From JAAZMI01 sp050948785 (lineage in GTDB: Bacteria; Bacillota; Dethiobacteria; DTU022; UBA8154): DNA of 64,000 nt. A model generated the notes under the pieces. It ran no database searches. It worked only from the letters and a program-made list of their open reading frames with translations, and had not been told where the DNA came from. The translations under genes and the position numbers were made by a program. Positions within the stretch are counted from its first letter, which is position 1, and every line of letters begins with the position of its first letter. The stretch lies in contig JBMNEM010000004.1 in NCBI GenBank assembly GCA_050948785.1, positions 1-64,000 on the forward strand. The letters run 5' to 3'. This document shows positions 1 through 9,290 of this stretch, piece after piece.

Positions 1-8
1 CCAGCAAA

Positions 9-48
9 AAACCCGCTAAACATCAAAGGTTAGCGGGTTTTCTTTTTT
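9..48. terminator. Intrinsic terminator at left edge
   Basis: An 11-bp perfect stem (9-19 with 30-40) with a 10-nt loop is followed by a T-rich run to 48. An A-run precedes the stem, so it could also work on the minus strand. It probably ends a gene lying left of the window. Confidence 0.85.
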
Positions 49-170
49 CCACTAGATGCCTATTGAAAGATATTTTTTACCCCAACAGCTTTTAAAATAT
101 CGGCAGTTCCAGGGGAAAGCATTATGAGGCAGGACAGCCGGAATATCGTCAATTATATAATCTGTGTCAT

Positions 171-189
171 GAAAAGGCTTAGCCTTTTC
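171..189. repeat. Nine-bp inverted repeat upstream of the YbaK-type gene
   Basis: GAAAAGGCT (171-179) and AGCCTTTTC (181-189) are perfect inverted copies separated by one base. A TATAAT hexamer lies just downstream at 208-213 without a convincing -35. It may be an operator for the gene starting at 292. The rest of 49-291 shows no gene. Confidence 0.4.
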
Positions 190-291
190 GATTATCCCAT
201 AATGGGGTATAATTGGGCTAGAAAAAAAGTTTTTAATATTTCAATACAAAACTTTAATAATAAAACCATCAAGAAACGGGGGTAAAAAACA

Positions 292-756
292 TTGCATGAG
301 TTTGAACAAAAAATAAAAGAGTATATGGTTCAAAATAATGTTCAAGGTGAGCATCTAACCTTTGAGCAATCCTGCCATTCGGTAGAGGCCGCGGCCAAAG
401 CGGCAAATGTCACTCCGGAGGACCTGGTCAAAAATATTTGCCTAGTTACCGGTGACGGTCATTTAATTGTCAGCATTGTTAAAGGCGGGGACAGGGTCAG
501 TACAAAAAGGAGCGGGAAAGCGTTGGGTATTGCTCCCCCCAGGATTGCCACACCGGAGGAAGTTATGGCTAAGTCAGGCTATCCCTCAGGAGGTGTACCT
601 TCCTTTGGTTATAAGGGGCAGTTTTTAATTGATCCCAAAGTAATGGAAAAGGATTTTGTTTATACGGGTGGAGGTTCTCCAAATTCCCTCATTAAAATTT
701 CTACAAAAGAGCTGCAAAAGGTTAATAAAGGCTTAATTGTACGTATTAGAAAATAG
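292..756 (+). CDS. YbaK/EbsC-family aminoacyl-tRNA deacylase
   Basis: This 154-residue protein matches the YbaK/ProX editing domain in length and pattern, with the conserved GGDRVSTKR segment near residues 65-73 and a glycine-rich SGYPSGGVPSFG stretch near 94-105. Family members hydrolyse mischarged aminoacyl-tRNAs in the cytoplasm, typically Cys-tRNA(Pro). The start is TTG at 292 behind a GGGGG Shine-Dalgarno. The residues GVPSFG resemble the Cys/Ala-tRNA(Pro) editing group, but substrate cannot be settled from sequence alone. It stands alone with a terminator upstream. Confidence 0.8.
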   Translation: MHEFEQKIKEYMVQNNVQGEHLTFEQSCHSVEAAAKAANVTPEDLVKNICLVTGDGHLIVSIVKGGDRVSTKRSGKALGIAPPRIATPEEVMAKSGYPSGGVPSFGYKGQFLIDPKVMEKDFVYTGGGSPNSLIKISTKELQKVNKGLIVRIRK

Positions 757-862
757 CCACATAGGACAGGCCGACCGGCACCGGTTGGCAATGCTACCTT
801 TTCAAAATTTTGTGAAGCATCTCGGTTCATTAATAATAAAATACAGGAGGAAAGATAATATC

Positions 863-1066
863 ATGAAAAATATCTGCGGGCACAGTAAGATTGATATTTC
901 AAAAGTCTGTAATTGTTCCTACCCCGGCTGCAGCCGGAAAAGCCTTTGCTGCGAGTGTTTGCATTACCACCGTGAGAGAAAAGAGCTGCCGGCCTGTTAT
1001 TTTGGGTCTGAGGATGAAAAAAGTTATGATCGGAGTATTGAACGTTATTTATCCAAGCAGGGATAG
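863..1066 (+). CDS. Short Cys-rich protein, DUF6485-like
   Basis: A 67-residue protein starts at ATG 863 behind AGGAGG; an in-frame extension back to 737 has no ribosome site and overlaps the preceding gene, so it is rejected. Cysteines lie in CNC, PGC, and a CCEC-like run near residues 18-36, which suggests metal binding. The pattern CxCxxPGCxRKxxCCEC resembles the small DUF6485 family found in anaerobes. Function is unknown. No partner gene is evident on either side. Confidence 0.65.
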   Translation: MKNICGHSKIDISKVCNCSYPGCSRKSLCCECLHYHRERKELPACYFGSEDEKSYDRSIERYLSKQG

Positions 1067-1076
1067 TCCAGGTAAA

Positions 1077-1107
1077 ATTCCAGCCTTTGTCTCTTTATTG
1101 CTGGAAT
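1077..1107. repeat. Eight-bp inverted repeat between two genes
   Basis: ATTCCAGC (1077-1084) is inverted perfectly at 1100-1107 with a 15-nt spacer, and a second small hairpin CCCGG/CCGGG follows at about 1121-1136 ahead of an A-run and T-run. It may be a weak terminator pair for the gene ending at 1066. There is no clean U-tract, so the role is unclear. Confidence 0.4.
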
Positions 1108-1235
1108 ACAATGTTAACACCCGGTTAGGTCCGGGAATAAAAAAACACTGTTTTTTACTGTTTAAAGCGATTATATGCGGTTAACCTCTGTTTAGAAGAG
1201 TGTATTTCATTTATTAAAAATATATCCCATAATCA

Positions 1236-1263
1236 TTGACTTTTCCACTTAATTTGTTACAAT
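1236..1263 (+). promoter_or_regulatory. SigA-type promoter of speD-speE
   Basis: TTGACT at 1236-1241 and TACAAT at 1258-1263 are separated by 16 bp, about 40 bp upstream of the speD start. Confidence 0.65.
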
Positions 1264-1306
1264 TTAATTTGACCTTGAACAAAATTTTAAAAAGGGGGTT
1301 TTGAAA

Positions 1307-1702
1307 ATGCGCGCTTTAGGCCGCCATGTTCTGGCTGAATTTTATGGGTGTTCCCCGGATATTTTAAACGACACGGTCCGGATAGAACAAATTATGGTGA
1401 ATGCAGCCCTGGAAGCTGGAGCTGAAATAAGAGAAGTTGTCTTCCATGAATTTACTCCTCAAGGGGTAAGCGGCGTGGTGGTGATATCCGAATCACATCT
1501 GGCTATTCATACCTGGCCGGAGCTCGGATATGCTGCGGTGGATGTTTTTACGTGCGGAACTACTGTTGACCCCTGGGTGTCTTGCTACTATTTAAAAAGG
1601 CAGTTTACAGCCGAACGGATGGCGGCCAAGGAAATAAAACGCGGCATTTTCGAATTGGAAGAAATAAAAACAGATTACACTCAACAAAAATCCGCAGTTT
1701 AA
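1307..1702 (+). CDS. speD: S-adenosylmethionine decarboxylase proenzyme
   Basis: This is a pyruvoyl enzyme that decarboxylates SAM to supply the aminopropyl donor for spermidine. The ATG at 1307 has a GGGGG site 8 nt upstream; a TTG at 1301 lies too close to it. With this start the protein has 131 residues and its key residues fall exactly where the short bacterial/archaeal class has them: self-cleavage between Glu62 and Ser63, His68 and Cys83. Ser63 becomes the pyruvoyl group. It is followed 55 bp later by speE, so both are likely transcribed together from the promoter at 1236. Confidence 0.95.
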   Translation: MRALGRHVLAEFYGCSPDILNDTVRIEQIMVNAALEAGAEIREVVFHEFTPQGVSGVVVISESHLAIHTWPELGYAAVDVFTCGTTVDPWVSCYYLKRQFTAERMAAKEIKRGIFELEEIKTDYTQQKSAV

Positions 1703-1757
1703 TATTACCAGCTCTGGAATAATAAAAGAGCTGCGGTTTTAAAAAGGAGGCTTTACT

Positions 1758-2675
1758 TTGTCACCTCTTACTGGGAAATGGTTTATTGAGTATACGCACC
1801 CCAGTCAGGCTCACATGTATGGTATAGAACAGTACGTTTATGATGGGAAAACACCATTTCAAAGTATAGAGATTGTTGATACGGATTTTTTTGGCCGTTG
1901 TCTCATTTTGAATGGAAAAATCCAATCGGCACAGTTTGATGAATATATCTATCATGAGGCGCTGGTCCATCCGGCTATGGTTATTCATCCTTTGCCTAAG
2001 AAAGTTCTGGTTGTTGGTGGAGGGGAGGGGGCGGCCTTGAGAGAAATCCTCAAGCACCCCTCCGTGGAAAAACTGGTTATGGTCGATATAGATCAGGATG
2101 TAGTAAAACTATGCCGGCAATATTTACCCACCTGGAGCAATGGAGCTTTTGATGATCCCCGGGTCGAGGTGCATTTCATGGATGCCCGAAAATACCTGGA
2201 GGAAAATGAGGCCAAATGGGATATTATCATCATCGATCTGACAGAACCTCTTGATCACAACAGTCCTTCTTACCTGCTGTTTACCAAGGAATTTTATCAG
2301 TTAGTGGCGCAAAGAGTTAAAGAAAAAGGTGGTATTGCCTTACAGGCTGATAACCTCAATCCAAGGTTGCTCCAATATCACGGATCACTTTACAATACAT
2401 TGAAACTCACGTTTAAATATGTTGATTCTTACGGCGCTTATATTCCTTCTTTTGATTCCAAATGGGGTTTTATTTACGCCTCACAGGATTATTGTGCTCT
2501 AGACTACCAGCCATCAATAATTGATGCACGACTAGGGGAAAGAAACATTCACGAACTGCAATTTTATGATGGTTTGACCCACCTTAATCTGTTTACATTA
2601 ACAAAAGATTTACGGGTAATGCGTTCCAAAGAAAAACGTATCATTGAAGATCACAATCCTTTTTTTACTTATTAA
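1758..2675 (+). CDS. speE: Spermidine synthase (polyamine aminopropyltransferase)
   Basis: A 305-residue protein transfers the aminopropyl group of decarboxylated SAM to putrescine, releasing methylthioadenosine. The SAM-binding loop VVGGGEGAALRE is near residues 94-105, with DID of the acidic loop near 120 and the catalytic-type DLTEPLD near 161-167. TTG at 1758 follows AAAGGAGG. The N-terminal beta domain and the overall length fit SpeE. The methylthioadenosine it makes is the expected substrate for the salvage genes at 11.4-16.6 kb. Confidence 0.93.
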   Translation: MSPLTGKWFIEYTHPSQAHMYGIEQYVYDGKTPFQSIEIVDTDFFGRCLILNGKIQSAQFDEYIYHEALVHPAMVIHPLPKKVLVVGGGEGAALREILKHPSVEKLVMVDIDQDVVKLCRQYLPTWSNGAFDDPRVEVHFMDARKYLEENEAKWDIIIIDLTEPLDHNSPSYLLFTKEFYQLVAQRVKEKGGIALQADNLNPRLLQYHGSLYNTLKLTFKYVDSYGAYIPSFDSKWGFIYASQDYCALDYQPSIIDARLGERNIHELQFYDGLTHLNLFTLTKDLRVMRSKEKRIIEDHNPFFTY

Positions 2676-2685
2676 TTCTTTTTAT

Positions 2686-2723
2686 AGCTTCTTACTTGGC
2701 AAAAGTAAAGAAGCTCTTTTTTT
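2686..2723 (+). terminator. Terminator after speE
   Basis: AGCTTCTTACTT (2686-2697) pairs with the segment ending at 2715, with one bulged A, followed by CTTTTTTT. Confidence 0.85.
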
Positions 2724-2768
2724 GCCCATCGTGTCGAAAAATAAAAACCAAAAGGAGATAAATTTACC

Positions 2769-3230
2769 ATGCAAAAAACTTTTGTTATGCTTAAGCCTGA
2801 TGCTGTTCAAAGAAATTTGATTGGCGAAATTATCTGCCGGTTTGAAAAAAAAGGCTTAAAACCGGTGGCGCTCAAAATGTTGGAAATAAGCAGGGAAACA
2901 GCCGAAAAACATTATGCGGAACACAAAGGCAAACCCTTTTTTGATGATCTGGTTAATTTTATTACCTCCGGCCCGGTTGTGGCCATGATCTGGGAGGGGA
3001 AGGAAGCTATCCAGGTCGCACGTAAAATGATGGGAAACACGGATCCCCAGGAGGCTCCTCCCGGCACCATTCGCGGCGATTACGGCCTTTTTACAGGCAA
3101 TAACATCGTTCACGGTTCGGACTCTCTTGAAAGCGCGGCAAGGGAAATCTCCCTTTTCTTTTCACCGGAGGAAATAATCAACTATCACAAAAGTACAGAT
3201 CCCTGGATATACGGTGAAGAATTAAAGTAG
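2769..3230 (+). CDS. ndk: Nucleoside diphosphate kinase
   Basis: This 153-residue protein is the standard NDK length. It passes phosphate from NTPs to NDPs through a phosphohistidine, His115 in the NNIVHGSDS motif. The N-terminal VMLKPDAVQR and the nucleotide-binding PGTIRGDYG (near 98-106) are intact. The start is ATG 2769 with AAAGGAG upstream. A terminator lies before it, so it is probably a separate transcript. Confidence 0.96.
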   Translation: MQKTFVMLKPDAVQRNLIGEIICRFEKKGLKPVALKMLEISRETAEKHYAEHKGKPFFDDLVNFITSGPVVAMIWEGKEAIQVARKMMGNTDPQEAPPGTIRGDYGLFTGNNIVHGSDSLESAAREISLFFSPEEIINYHKSTDPWIYGEELK

Positions 3231-3391
3231 TAAAAACAGAACCCTGCTGAAATTCCAGCGGTTACAACAATTTTGTAAGTTTTTCCATCCTATTCAAATG
3301 CTTATTAAAATATAAAGGAATTTGGGAAATTAAGATAGAAATATCCTTAGAAAGAAGGAGCTAAAGAAGGAAAATTACATTTTTTCTCGAA

Positions 3392-3478
3392 GTAATGAAA
3401 GTGGAGTACAACCCCCGGCGATGAATGAATGGCCGGCTGGGGGGAAAATTGTACCGGAAAAGACTCAAAATATATTAC
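3392..3478 (+). promoter_or_regulatory. Candidate structured leader RNA of fdhE
   Basis: Nested pairings support a multi-part hairpin: GTAAT 3392-3396 with ATTAC 3474-3478; GTACAA 3406-3411 with TTGTAC 3449-3454; CCC 3412-3414 with GGG 3439-3441; CCGGC 3415-3419 with GCCGG 3432-3436, leaving a bulged CT and a 12-nt apical loop. It does not match any riboswitch consensus I can recall. A start at ATG 3421 inside it would have no ribosome site, which favours reading this as noncoding. Confidence 0.45.
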
Positions 3479-3528
3479 CTGCAGAGCAGATAGGGTTGTT
3501 GGTCCTACAAACGCGAGGGGGAGAAAAT

Positions 3529-4431
3529 ATGGAACAGCATTACCCACCGTCCAGGGAGCTAGTTGCCAAAGAAATAGATTACCACCTTGAAAAAAATAAG
3601 GATCTGGCACCAATTTTTAAAATCTATCAAGAAATTTTAAGCGTCCAGCTCAACTACCTGAGCAAAATAGCCACTAACCACAACAACCTTTCTATAGAAG
3701 AAATTAAAGATTATTTTAGAAATAAAAAGTTTCTACTGTCTGAGCAAAAGTTGGATATTGATACGGAGCTTTTCAGGGAAATCCTGGACTCTGTCTGTAA
3801 AACGATCAAAGAGGCCAGTCCGAAAGCGCCCGCATCCCTTTTAAAATTACCCGGAATTGATGAGTTTAAAGAAAATAATATAAAGGAATTTTTAGAGGCA
3901 ATAGCCTTGTTTAATAAGCAGGAGCTGGAGGACTTTGTTAAAAATCAAGAAATTGATAAAAAAACAGGCCTGGATAGTGAAGTAATTTCTTTTGCCATTT
4001 TTATGAGCCTGAGTCCTTTCTACAGCGCCTATATGAAGGAGGTGAGCCAAAAGGCAGGTTTTACAATCTGGCGCCAGGGCTACTGTCCCATATGCGGTCA
4101 AACAGCTGTGATGGCCAGGCATAGAAGCGAGAACGGGGCACGGGTTTTAGAATGCTGGCTTTGCCATGCGGCATGGATTTACCCCCGCCTCGAGTGTCCT
4201 TATTGCCATAATAAAAATCAAAAAAAGTTGCGCTTTTTCTATGTAATAGGTGATAAGGCCCGCCAAGTCCACGTCTGTGAGGAATGCAAAGTATATCTGA
4301 AGACTATTGATGGCAAAGTTATGGAAAAAGATGTTCCACTGGATGTTGAAACATTAGCGACCGGTTATTTAGATATATTGGCCAGGAAGGAGGGTTATAA
4401 GCCACCTGGTGAAGCAGCTGTATTAAACTAG
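3529..4431 (+). CDS. fdhE: Formate dehydrogenase accessory protein FdhE
   Basis: FdhE is a cytoplasmic rubredoxin-like protein needed for assembly of exported formate dehydrogenases. The C-terminal half carries paired CxxC motifs: CPICG, CWLCH, CPYCH and CEEC (residues about 190-260), the usual metal-binding pattern. The ATG at 3529 follows GAGGGGGAG and gives 300 residues, the normal family length; a longer reading from 3421 would translate a predicted hairpin. It lies 158 bp upstream of fdhA, which fits its role. Confidence 0.88.
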   Translation: MEQHYPPSRELVAKEIDYHLEKNKDLAPIFKIYQEILSVQLNYLSKIATNHNNLSIEEIKDYFRNKKFLLSEQKLDIDTELFREILDSVCKTIKEASPKAPASLLKLPGIDEFKENNIKEFLEAIALFNKQELEDFVKNQEIDKKTGLDSEVISFAIFMSLSPFYSAYMKEVSQKAGFTIWRQGYCPICGQTAVMARHRSENGARVLECWLCHAAWIYPRLECPYCHNKNQKKLRFFYVIGDKARQVHVCEECKVYLKTIDGKVMEKDVPLDVETLATGYLDILARKEGYKPPGEAAVLN

Positions 4432-4589
4432 TGTATTTAAATTGCCCGTTTTTAAAGAAGCCGGATATCTTTTTTTAGTGATTTTCAAACAAGTTCAATC
4501 TTCAGTAAAAAGTGGGGTCAAGGTTTTACTATGTAATACTTATTTGGTTTTATTTATTGTTTATTATTGAAGTGAGGTGAAATACCTTC

Positions 4590-7577
4590 ATGAAGATCTC
4601 CCGGAGAAATTTTTTATGGATATCCGGTGCAGTTATTACTGGAAGTTTAGCCCTAAAACTGGGCTGCAGCCCTCAAGATCAAATTGCTGCTGAAAAATTA
4701 AGAATTCAATACGCGGAGCCATCTACCACGATCTGCCCGTTTTGTGGCGTGGGATGCGGCATAATCTGTTATGTCGAGGATGGAAAAGTGGTTGGCACTG
4801 AAGGTGATCCCGACCATCCCATCAATGAGGGTGCGCTTTGCAGTAAAGGATCGGCTCTTTACAACATGGCCTATGTTTATGACGAAAAGGGGACGCCTCA
4901 AGTCAACCCCGAGCGTGTAACACAGGTTCTGTACCGTGCTCCTTATGCTACTGATTGGGAGGTTAAGGATTGGGATTGGGCGCTGGAAACAATTACCCAG
5001 CGAATCAAAGAAACTAGAGATGCTACATTTGAAAAAACCGATAGCGACGGGGTTACGGTCAATAGAACCAGAGCCCTGGCCTGGTTGGGTAGCGCGATGT
5101 GCAACAACGAGGAAAACTACCTCTTTCACAAACTGTCCAAGGCCTTGGGCATTATAAATATTGACCACTGTGCCCGTCTTTGACACTCCTCCACTGTGGC
5201 CGGTCTGGCCAACTCCTTCGGTCGGGGAGCGATGACCAATCACTGGATTGACTACCAAAACTCGGATGTTCTCATGAATATCGGTGGAAATACCGCTGAA
5301 AACCACCCGATGTCCATGCGTTGGATTCAAAAAGCCCGGGATAAAGGCGCCAAGCTAATCGTGGTGGACCCACGCTTTACGCGGACAGCCGCCGCTGCCG
5401 ATGTCTACGCGCCCATCCGTCCTGGAACAAACATTGCCTTTCTGGGAGGCATAATGAATTATGCCATAGAAAACGAACTCTACCAGAAGGAGTACGTAGT
5501 TAACTACACCAATGCTTCCTATTTGATTAATCCCGAATTTTCATTTAGTGATGGCCTTTTTTCCGGGGCAAAAACGGAAAATGGCAAAGTAACTTATGAT
5601 AAAGCTACCTGGACCTACCAGACAGATGCAGACGGGAATATCCTCAAGGATTATACGCTGCAAGATCCCAACTGTGTTTTTCAACTTATGAAAAAGCACT
5701 ATTCCCGCTATGATGTGGATATGGTCTGCAACATTACAGGGTGCCCCAAAGAAAAGTTTTTGGAAGTAGCAGAACTTTACTGCAGCACCGGGCAGCCCGA
5801 TAAAGCCGGTAATATTATGTACGCCATGGGCATCACCCAGTTTACCCATGGTTCCGAAAATGTTCGCGCCGTTGCGATGCTACAGACGCTTCTAGGTAAC
5901 ATGGGTATCGCCGGCGGGGGCGTAAATGCACAGCGTGGCCAGCAGAATGTGCAGGGCTCTACCGATATGGCTATTCTTTACCATATCATGCCCGGCTACC
6001 TGGGACACCCCAAGGCAGCGCTGCATCCCACGCTTCAGGATTATATCGAAAAAGAAACCCCGGCGACCAGCTATTGGAGCAATAAACCCAAGTTCTTCAT
6101 TAGTATGCTCAAAGCTTTCTGGGACGAACATGCTAATGCGGAAAATGATTTTTGCTACGATTATTATCCTAAGCTGGATAAAAAAGATCGTTCCCATATC
6201 GGCATGTACAAGTATATAGGTGAGGGCGAAGTAAAGGGCATGATCTGCTGGGCGGACAACCCGGCGGTCAGCGGTCCTTCCGCTGCCGGCAAGCGCGAGT
6301 ATAGCGCCAATCTGGACTGGCAGGTTGTCGTGGATATTTTTGAAAACGAAACGGCAACTTTCTGGAAAGCACCCGGGGTTAACCCGGAAGAAGTCCCCAC
6401 GGAAGTATTTCTCTTACCGGCAGCTTTGCATATTGAACGCGAGGGCACCGTGGCCAACAGCGGACGGTGGATCCAGTGGCGTTATAAGGCGCAGGATCCC
6501 CCGGGAGAATGCAAATCCGACCTCTGGATCGTGGATAAGCTTTATAAAGCTATTCGTAAAGCTTATGAAGCGGATCCCGGCCCCTTCGCCGATCCCATTT
6601 TAAAATTAAACTGGGATTACGGTGAAGATGCGGACGCTGTGGCCGTAGCCAAAGAACTGAACGGCTATGAGACTGCCAGCGGTGAATTGCTTCTTAACTT
6701 CACCAAGCTGGCTGATGACGGTTCTACGGCCTGTGGCAACTGGATTTACAGCGGTTACTACAATAGCGAGGACGATCCTCCTTGCAAGCGTCGCATCAAG
6801 GAAACTGAGGGTATCGGCAACAACCCGGACTGGTCTTTTGCCTGGCCGGTCAATAGGCGTATTATCTATAACCGTTGCTCCGCTGATCCGGAAGGCAGGC
6901 CCTGGAATCCTGATGCACCGGTATTATGGTATGAAAATGGGGAATGGCAGAAAAACGACGTACCTGACTTTAACGCCACTATTCCGCCGGAAGATACAGC
7001 GCGAGCACCCTACATTATGGTTCCTGAATTACAGGCCAGGTTTTTTGCTCCGGGTATGGCTGAAGGACCCTTCCCCGAGCATTACGAACCCTGGGAAAGC
7101 CCCGTGGATAATCTATTGTCCGGTGTCCAGTTCAACCCCGCCGTGACAGTATGGTATCCCGATGCTCGTGGTGATCGGCAAGAATTCCCCTATATTGCTA
7201 CCTCATACCGCCTCACTGAGCACTATCAGACTGGTATGATGACCCGCAATATGCCCTGGCTCAATGAGGCTATGCCGGATCTGTTTGTAGAGATCAGCCC
7301 CTCGTTGGCGGCCAAACTTGGCATCGATAACGGCGATCCGGTTATCGTGGAAAGCAAACGGGGCCAATTTGAAGCTCCAGCCTGCGTTACACCGCGCATG
7401 CAACCACTAAAAATCAATGGAGAAGAGCTGGAAATCGTCGGCATGTTCTGGCACTGGGGCTATGCCTGCATGTCCAAGGGCCCTATAGCTAATGACATTA
7501 CCCCGTCTATCGGTGATGCAAACACGACCATACCGGAGTATAAAGCATTTTTATGCAACATAAGGAGGGCGGGATAA
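4590..7577 (+). CDS. fdhA: Formate dehydrogenase alpha subunit, selenoprotein
   Basis: This is a 995-residue molybdopterin (Mo or W) formate dehydrogenase catalytic subunit. Codon 198 is TGA (5181-5183), which I read as selenocysteine because both flanks are in one frame, the context CARL-Sec-HSSTVAGL is the conserved FdnG/FdhA active site, and a bSECIS hairpin follows. A twin-arginine signal (SRRNFL, residues 4-9) plus a hydrophobic stretch directs export across the membrane. Cys49, Cys52, Cys56 and Cys84 bind a 4Fe-4S cluster. The stop TAA abuts the fdhB start. It oxidises formate, or reduces CO2 if run backwards, passing electrons to FdhB. Standard gene callers would split it at the TGA. 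Confidence 0.95.
5181..5220 (+). promoter_or_regulatory. bSECIS element for the UGA codon
   Basis: After UGA 5181-5183 a hairpin forms from GGCC 5198-5201 and GGCC 5207-5210 around the apical GGTCT at 5202-5206. The GGUCU loop and its distance of about 19 nt from the UGA match the E. coli fdhF SECIS that binds SelB. It lies inside the coding sequence. Confidence 0.88.
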
Positions 7578-8387
7578 ATGGCAGGAAAAGTAAGGGTTAT
7601 CGATACAACTAAATGTATAGGGTGCCGCTCTTGCCAGGTTGCCTGCAAAAACTGGAATCAATTACCGGCAACAGAGACAGCATTTGCCGGTTCCTACGAG
7701 AATCCTTCCGATCTCAGCTCTGAAACCTGGAGCCGGGTAAGGTTTAATGAACATGCGGATAATGGTGAAGTGAAGTGGTATTTTTCCTTCTACTCCTGCA
7801 TGCATTGTTCAGAGCCCGCCTGTATAAACGTTTGTCAGTTTGATGCACTCTCCAAATCCGGTACGGGTCCGGTTATTGTTGACAGAGAGCTCTGCAAAGG
7901 CTGCGGTGCCTGCGCTGCTGTTTGTCCTTTTCAAGTACCCAGAACCGGTGGCGGTAAAATGTGGAAATGCACTTTCTGTACAGACCGGATCGGCAATGGG
8001 CTGGAAACAGCCTGTGCCAAAGCCTGCCCGACCGGTACAATTTCCTTTGGAGATGCTGATGAAAAAATTGCCGAGGCAGAAGCCAGAGTCTCCTTACTCC
8101 AGGAAAGAGGTTATGCCAATGCCCAGATCTATGGCAAGGAAGAGCTGGGTGGTTTGTCAGTAATCTATATCCTTGCTGATACACCGGATAAATATGGTTT
8201 ACCTGTCAATCCGGAAGTGTCCCTGGCAACTACTTATCTGTGGAAGGTAGCACTCGCTCCGGTCAAAGCCTTAGCTACAGTTGGACTGGCAGCAGGCACT
8301 CTCTCCAGCTGGCTCAGGTTGCGTAAAGAGAAGGTTGCGCAAGAGAAAGAAGCAGAAAAAGAAATGGCCAAAACAAAAGGCCGTTAG
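7578..8387 (+). CDS. fdhB: Formate dehydrogenase beta (iron-sulfur) subunit
   Basis: This 269-residue protein has four ferredoxin-type cysteine groups: CIGCRSCQVAC (residues 13-23), CMHCSEPACINVC (about 74), CKGCGACAAVCP (about 107) and CTFC...CAKACP (about 131-150), so it should carry four 4Fe-4S clusters. A moderately hydrophobic segment near 222-248 resembles the C-terminal anchor of FdnH. The start ATG directly follows the fdhA stop with AAGGAGGG inside fdhA. It has no signal of its own and would be exported with FdhA. No gamma cytochrome b gene follows. Confidence 0.93.
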   Translation: MAGKVRVIDTTKCIGCRSCQVACKNWNQLPATETAFAGSYENPSDLSSETWSRVRFNEHADNGEVKWYFSFYSCMHCSEPACINVCQFDALSKSGTGPVIVDRELCKGCGACAAVCPFQVPRTGGGKMWKCTFCTDRIGNGLETACAKACPTGTISFGDADEKIAEAEARVSLLQERGYANAQIYGKEELGGLSVIYILADTPDKYGLPVNPEVSLATTYLWKVALAPVKALATVGLAAGTLSSWLRLRKEKVAQEKEAEKEMAKTKGR

Positions 8388-8448
8388 CAGTAACGGCAAT
8401 TGCAGTAAACAGGCTTTTTATAAATCTGCTTTTGTGAGGATATAATTA

Positions 8449-8490
8449 AACAGGAGGGGAATTTATCCCTCCTGTTTTTCTTCTTTTTTC
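8449..8490 (+). terminator. Terminator of the fdhAB transcript
   Basis: AACAGGAGGG (8449-8458) pairs perfectly with 8467-8476, followed by a long T-rich run. Confidence 0.9.
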
Positions 8491-8522
8491 TTCTTTGCAT
8501 TTCTTTTCTTCATGTCATGTAA

Positions 8523-8563
8523 GAAAAGAAAATGCGCCAGACTAAGCTGGCGCATTTTTTCAT
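8523..8563. terminator. Bidirectional terminator
   Basis: A 12-bp perfect stem (8529-8540 with 8547-8558) has T-runs on both strands. It most likely ends the minus-strand lipoprotein gene and backs up the fdhAB terminator. Confidence 0.85.
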
Positions 8564-8604
8564 ACTATTCCTTTGTTACAACCTGCCAAACATAAGTAGG
8601 CTTC

Positions 8605-9012
8605 TTACTGGTTGATAGCGTTGGCTACTGCTTCCATAATGCCATTTGAAGTCATTGTTGCTCCAGTTACTGCGTCAACTTCTGGGCTCTGGGCTGCGAT
8701 GATGGCATCGGGAATTTGCTCAATAGCCGGGTCGCTGACACCCTCAGTCTCCTCGTGTTCAAGGATCTCAATAGCGGTAATCTCATCATCAACCATGGTC
8801 ACCTCTACCTTGATTGAACCCCCAAACCCTTGGCCTTCTCCCTGCAGCTTCTGTTCTTCAGCTGACGGATCTTCGGATTCTCCTGCTGGCTCGGCTGTCC
8901 CTTCTGTTTCTGATTCCCCGGCTGGTTCTTGACCTGTATCAGCACAACCAACAGAAAGAGTAACCAGAAGCATCAAAGCAACCAATAAAACCAACAACTT
9001 GTGAAAACGCAA
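8605..9012 (-). CDS. FMN-binding domain lipoprotein
   Basis: The protein has a lipoprotein signal with lipobox LSVGC, an acidic Glu/Pro/Ser-rich linker, and a C-terminal FMN_bind domain ending in DAVTGATMTSNGI. The TGATxTS motif is the site where ApbE-type transferases attach FMN covalently to threonine. It should sit on the outer face of the membrane and carry electrons. TTG at 9012 has a G-run about 8 nt upstream; a GTG at 9021 touches the G-run and is less likely. It faces fdhB tail to tail, so a link to formate oxidation is only suggested by position. Confidence 0.82.
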   Translation of the reverse strand: MRFHKLLVLLVALMLLVTLSVGCADTGQEPAGESETEGTAEPAGESEDPSAEEQKLQGEGQGFGGSIKVEVTMVDDEITAIEILEHEETEGVSDPAIEQIPDAIIAAQSPEVDAVTGATMTSNGIMEAVANAINQ

Positions 9013-9290
9013 GAATGACACCCCCCATACATATTATATTTATCTCTTAGAATAAATTCGACAAGTTTATTTTAAAATCCTGCCTGGGGCGGAAAAAAAT
9101 AGAAACAAAATTGCTATTAGTCAAAAGGCCCCTTAGTGGTTTCAGTTTTATTTGCGCAAAAAATCATTGGGCAATTACCATTAATAGGCTTTTTTTAACC
9201 CAAATTACAATGTAACCAACAGCTTGCTTGCAGGTTCCGGATAGCAGAAAGTTGTATGTATTATTATCTTTTTGGAATTTAATTGGCGGA

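Noticed and set aside
2732..2738. Spo0A box TGTCGAA before ndk
   Set aside because: A 7-mer is expected several times by chance in 64 kb; no supporting second site was seen.
3421..3528. Longer fdhE start at ATG 3421
   Set aside because: It has no ribosome site and lies inside a strong predicted hairpin; ATG 3529 has GAGGGGGAG and gives normal family length.
5181..5183. Nonsense mutation splitting fdhA
   Set aside because: Conserved Sec context and a SECIS hairpin make selenocysteine the better reading.
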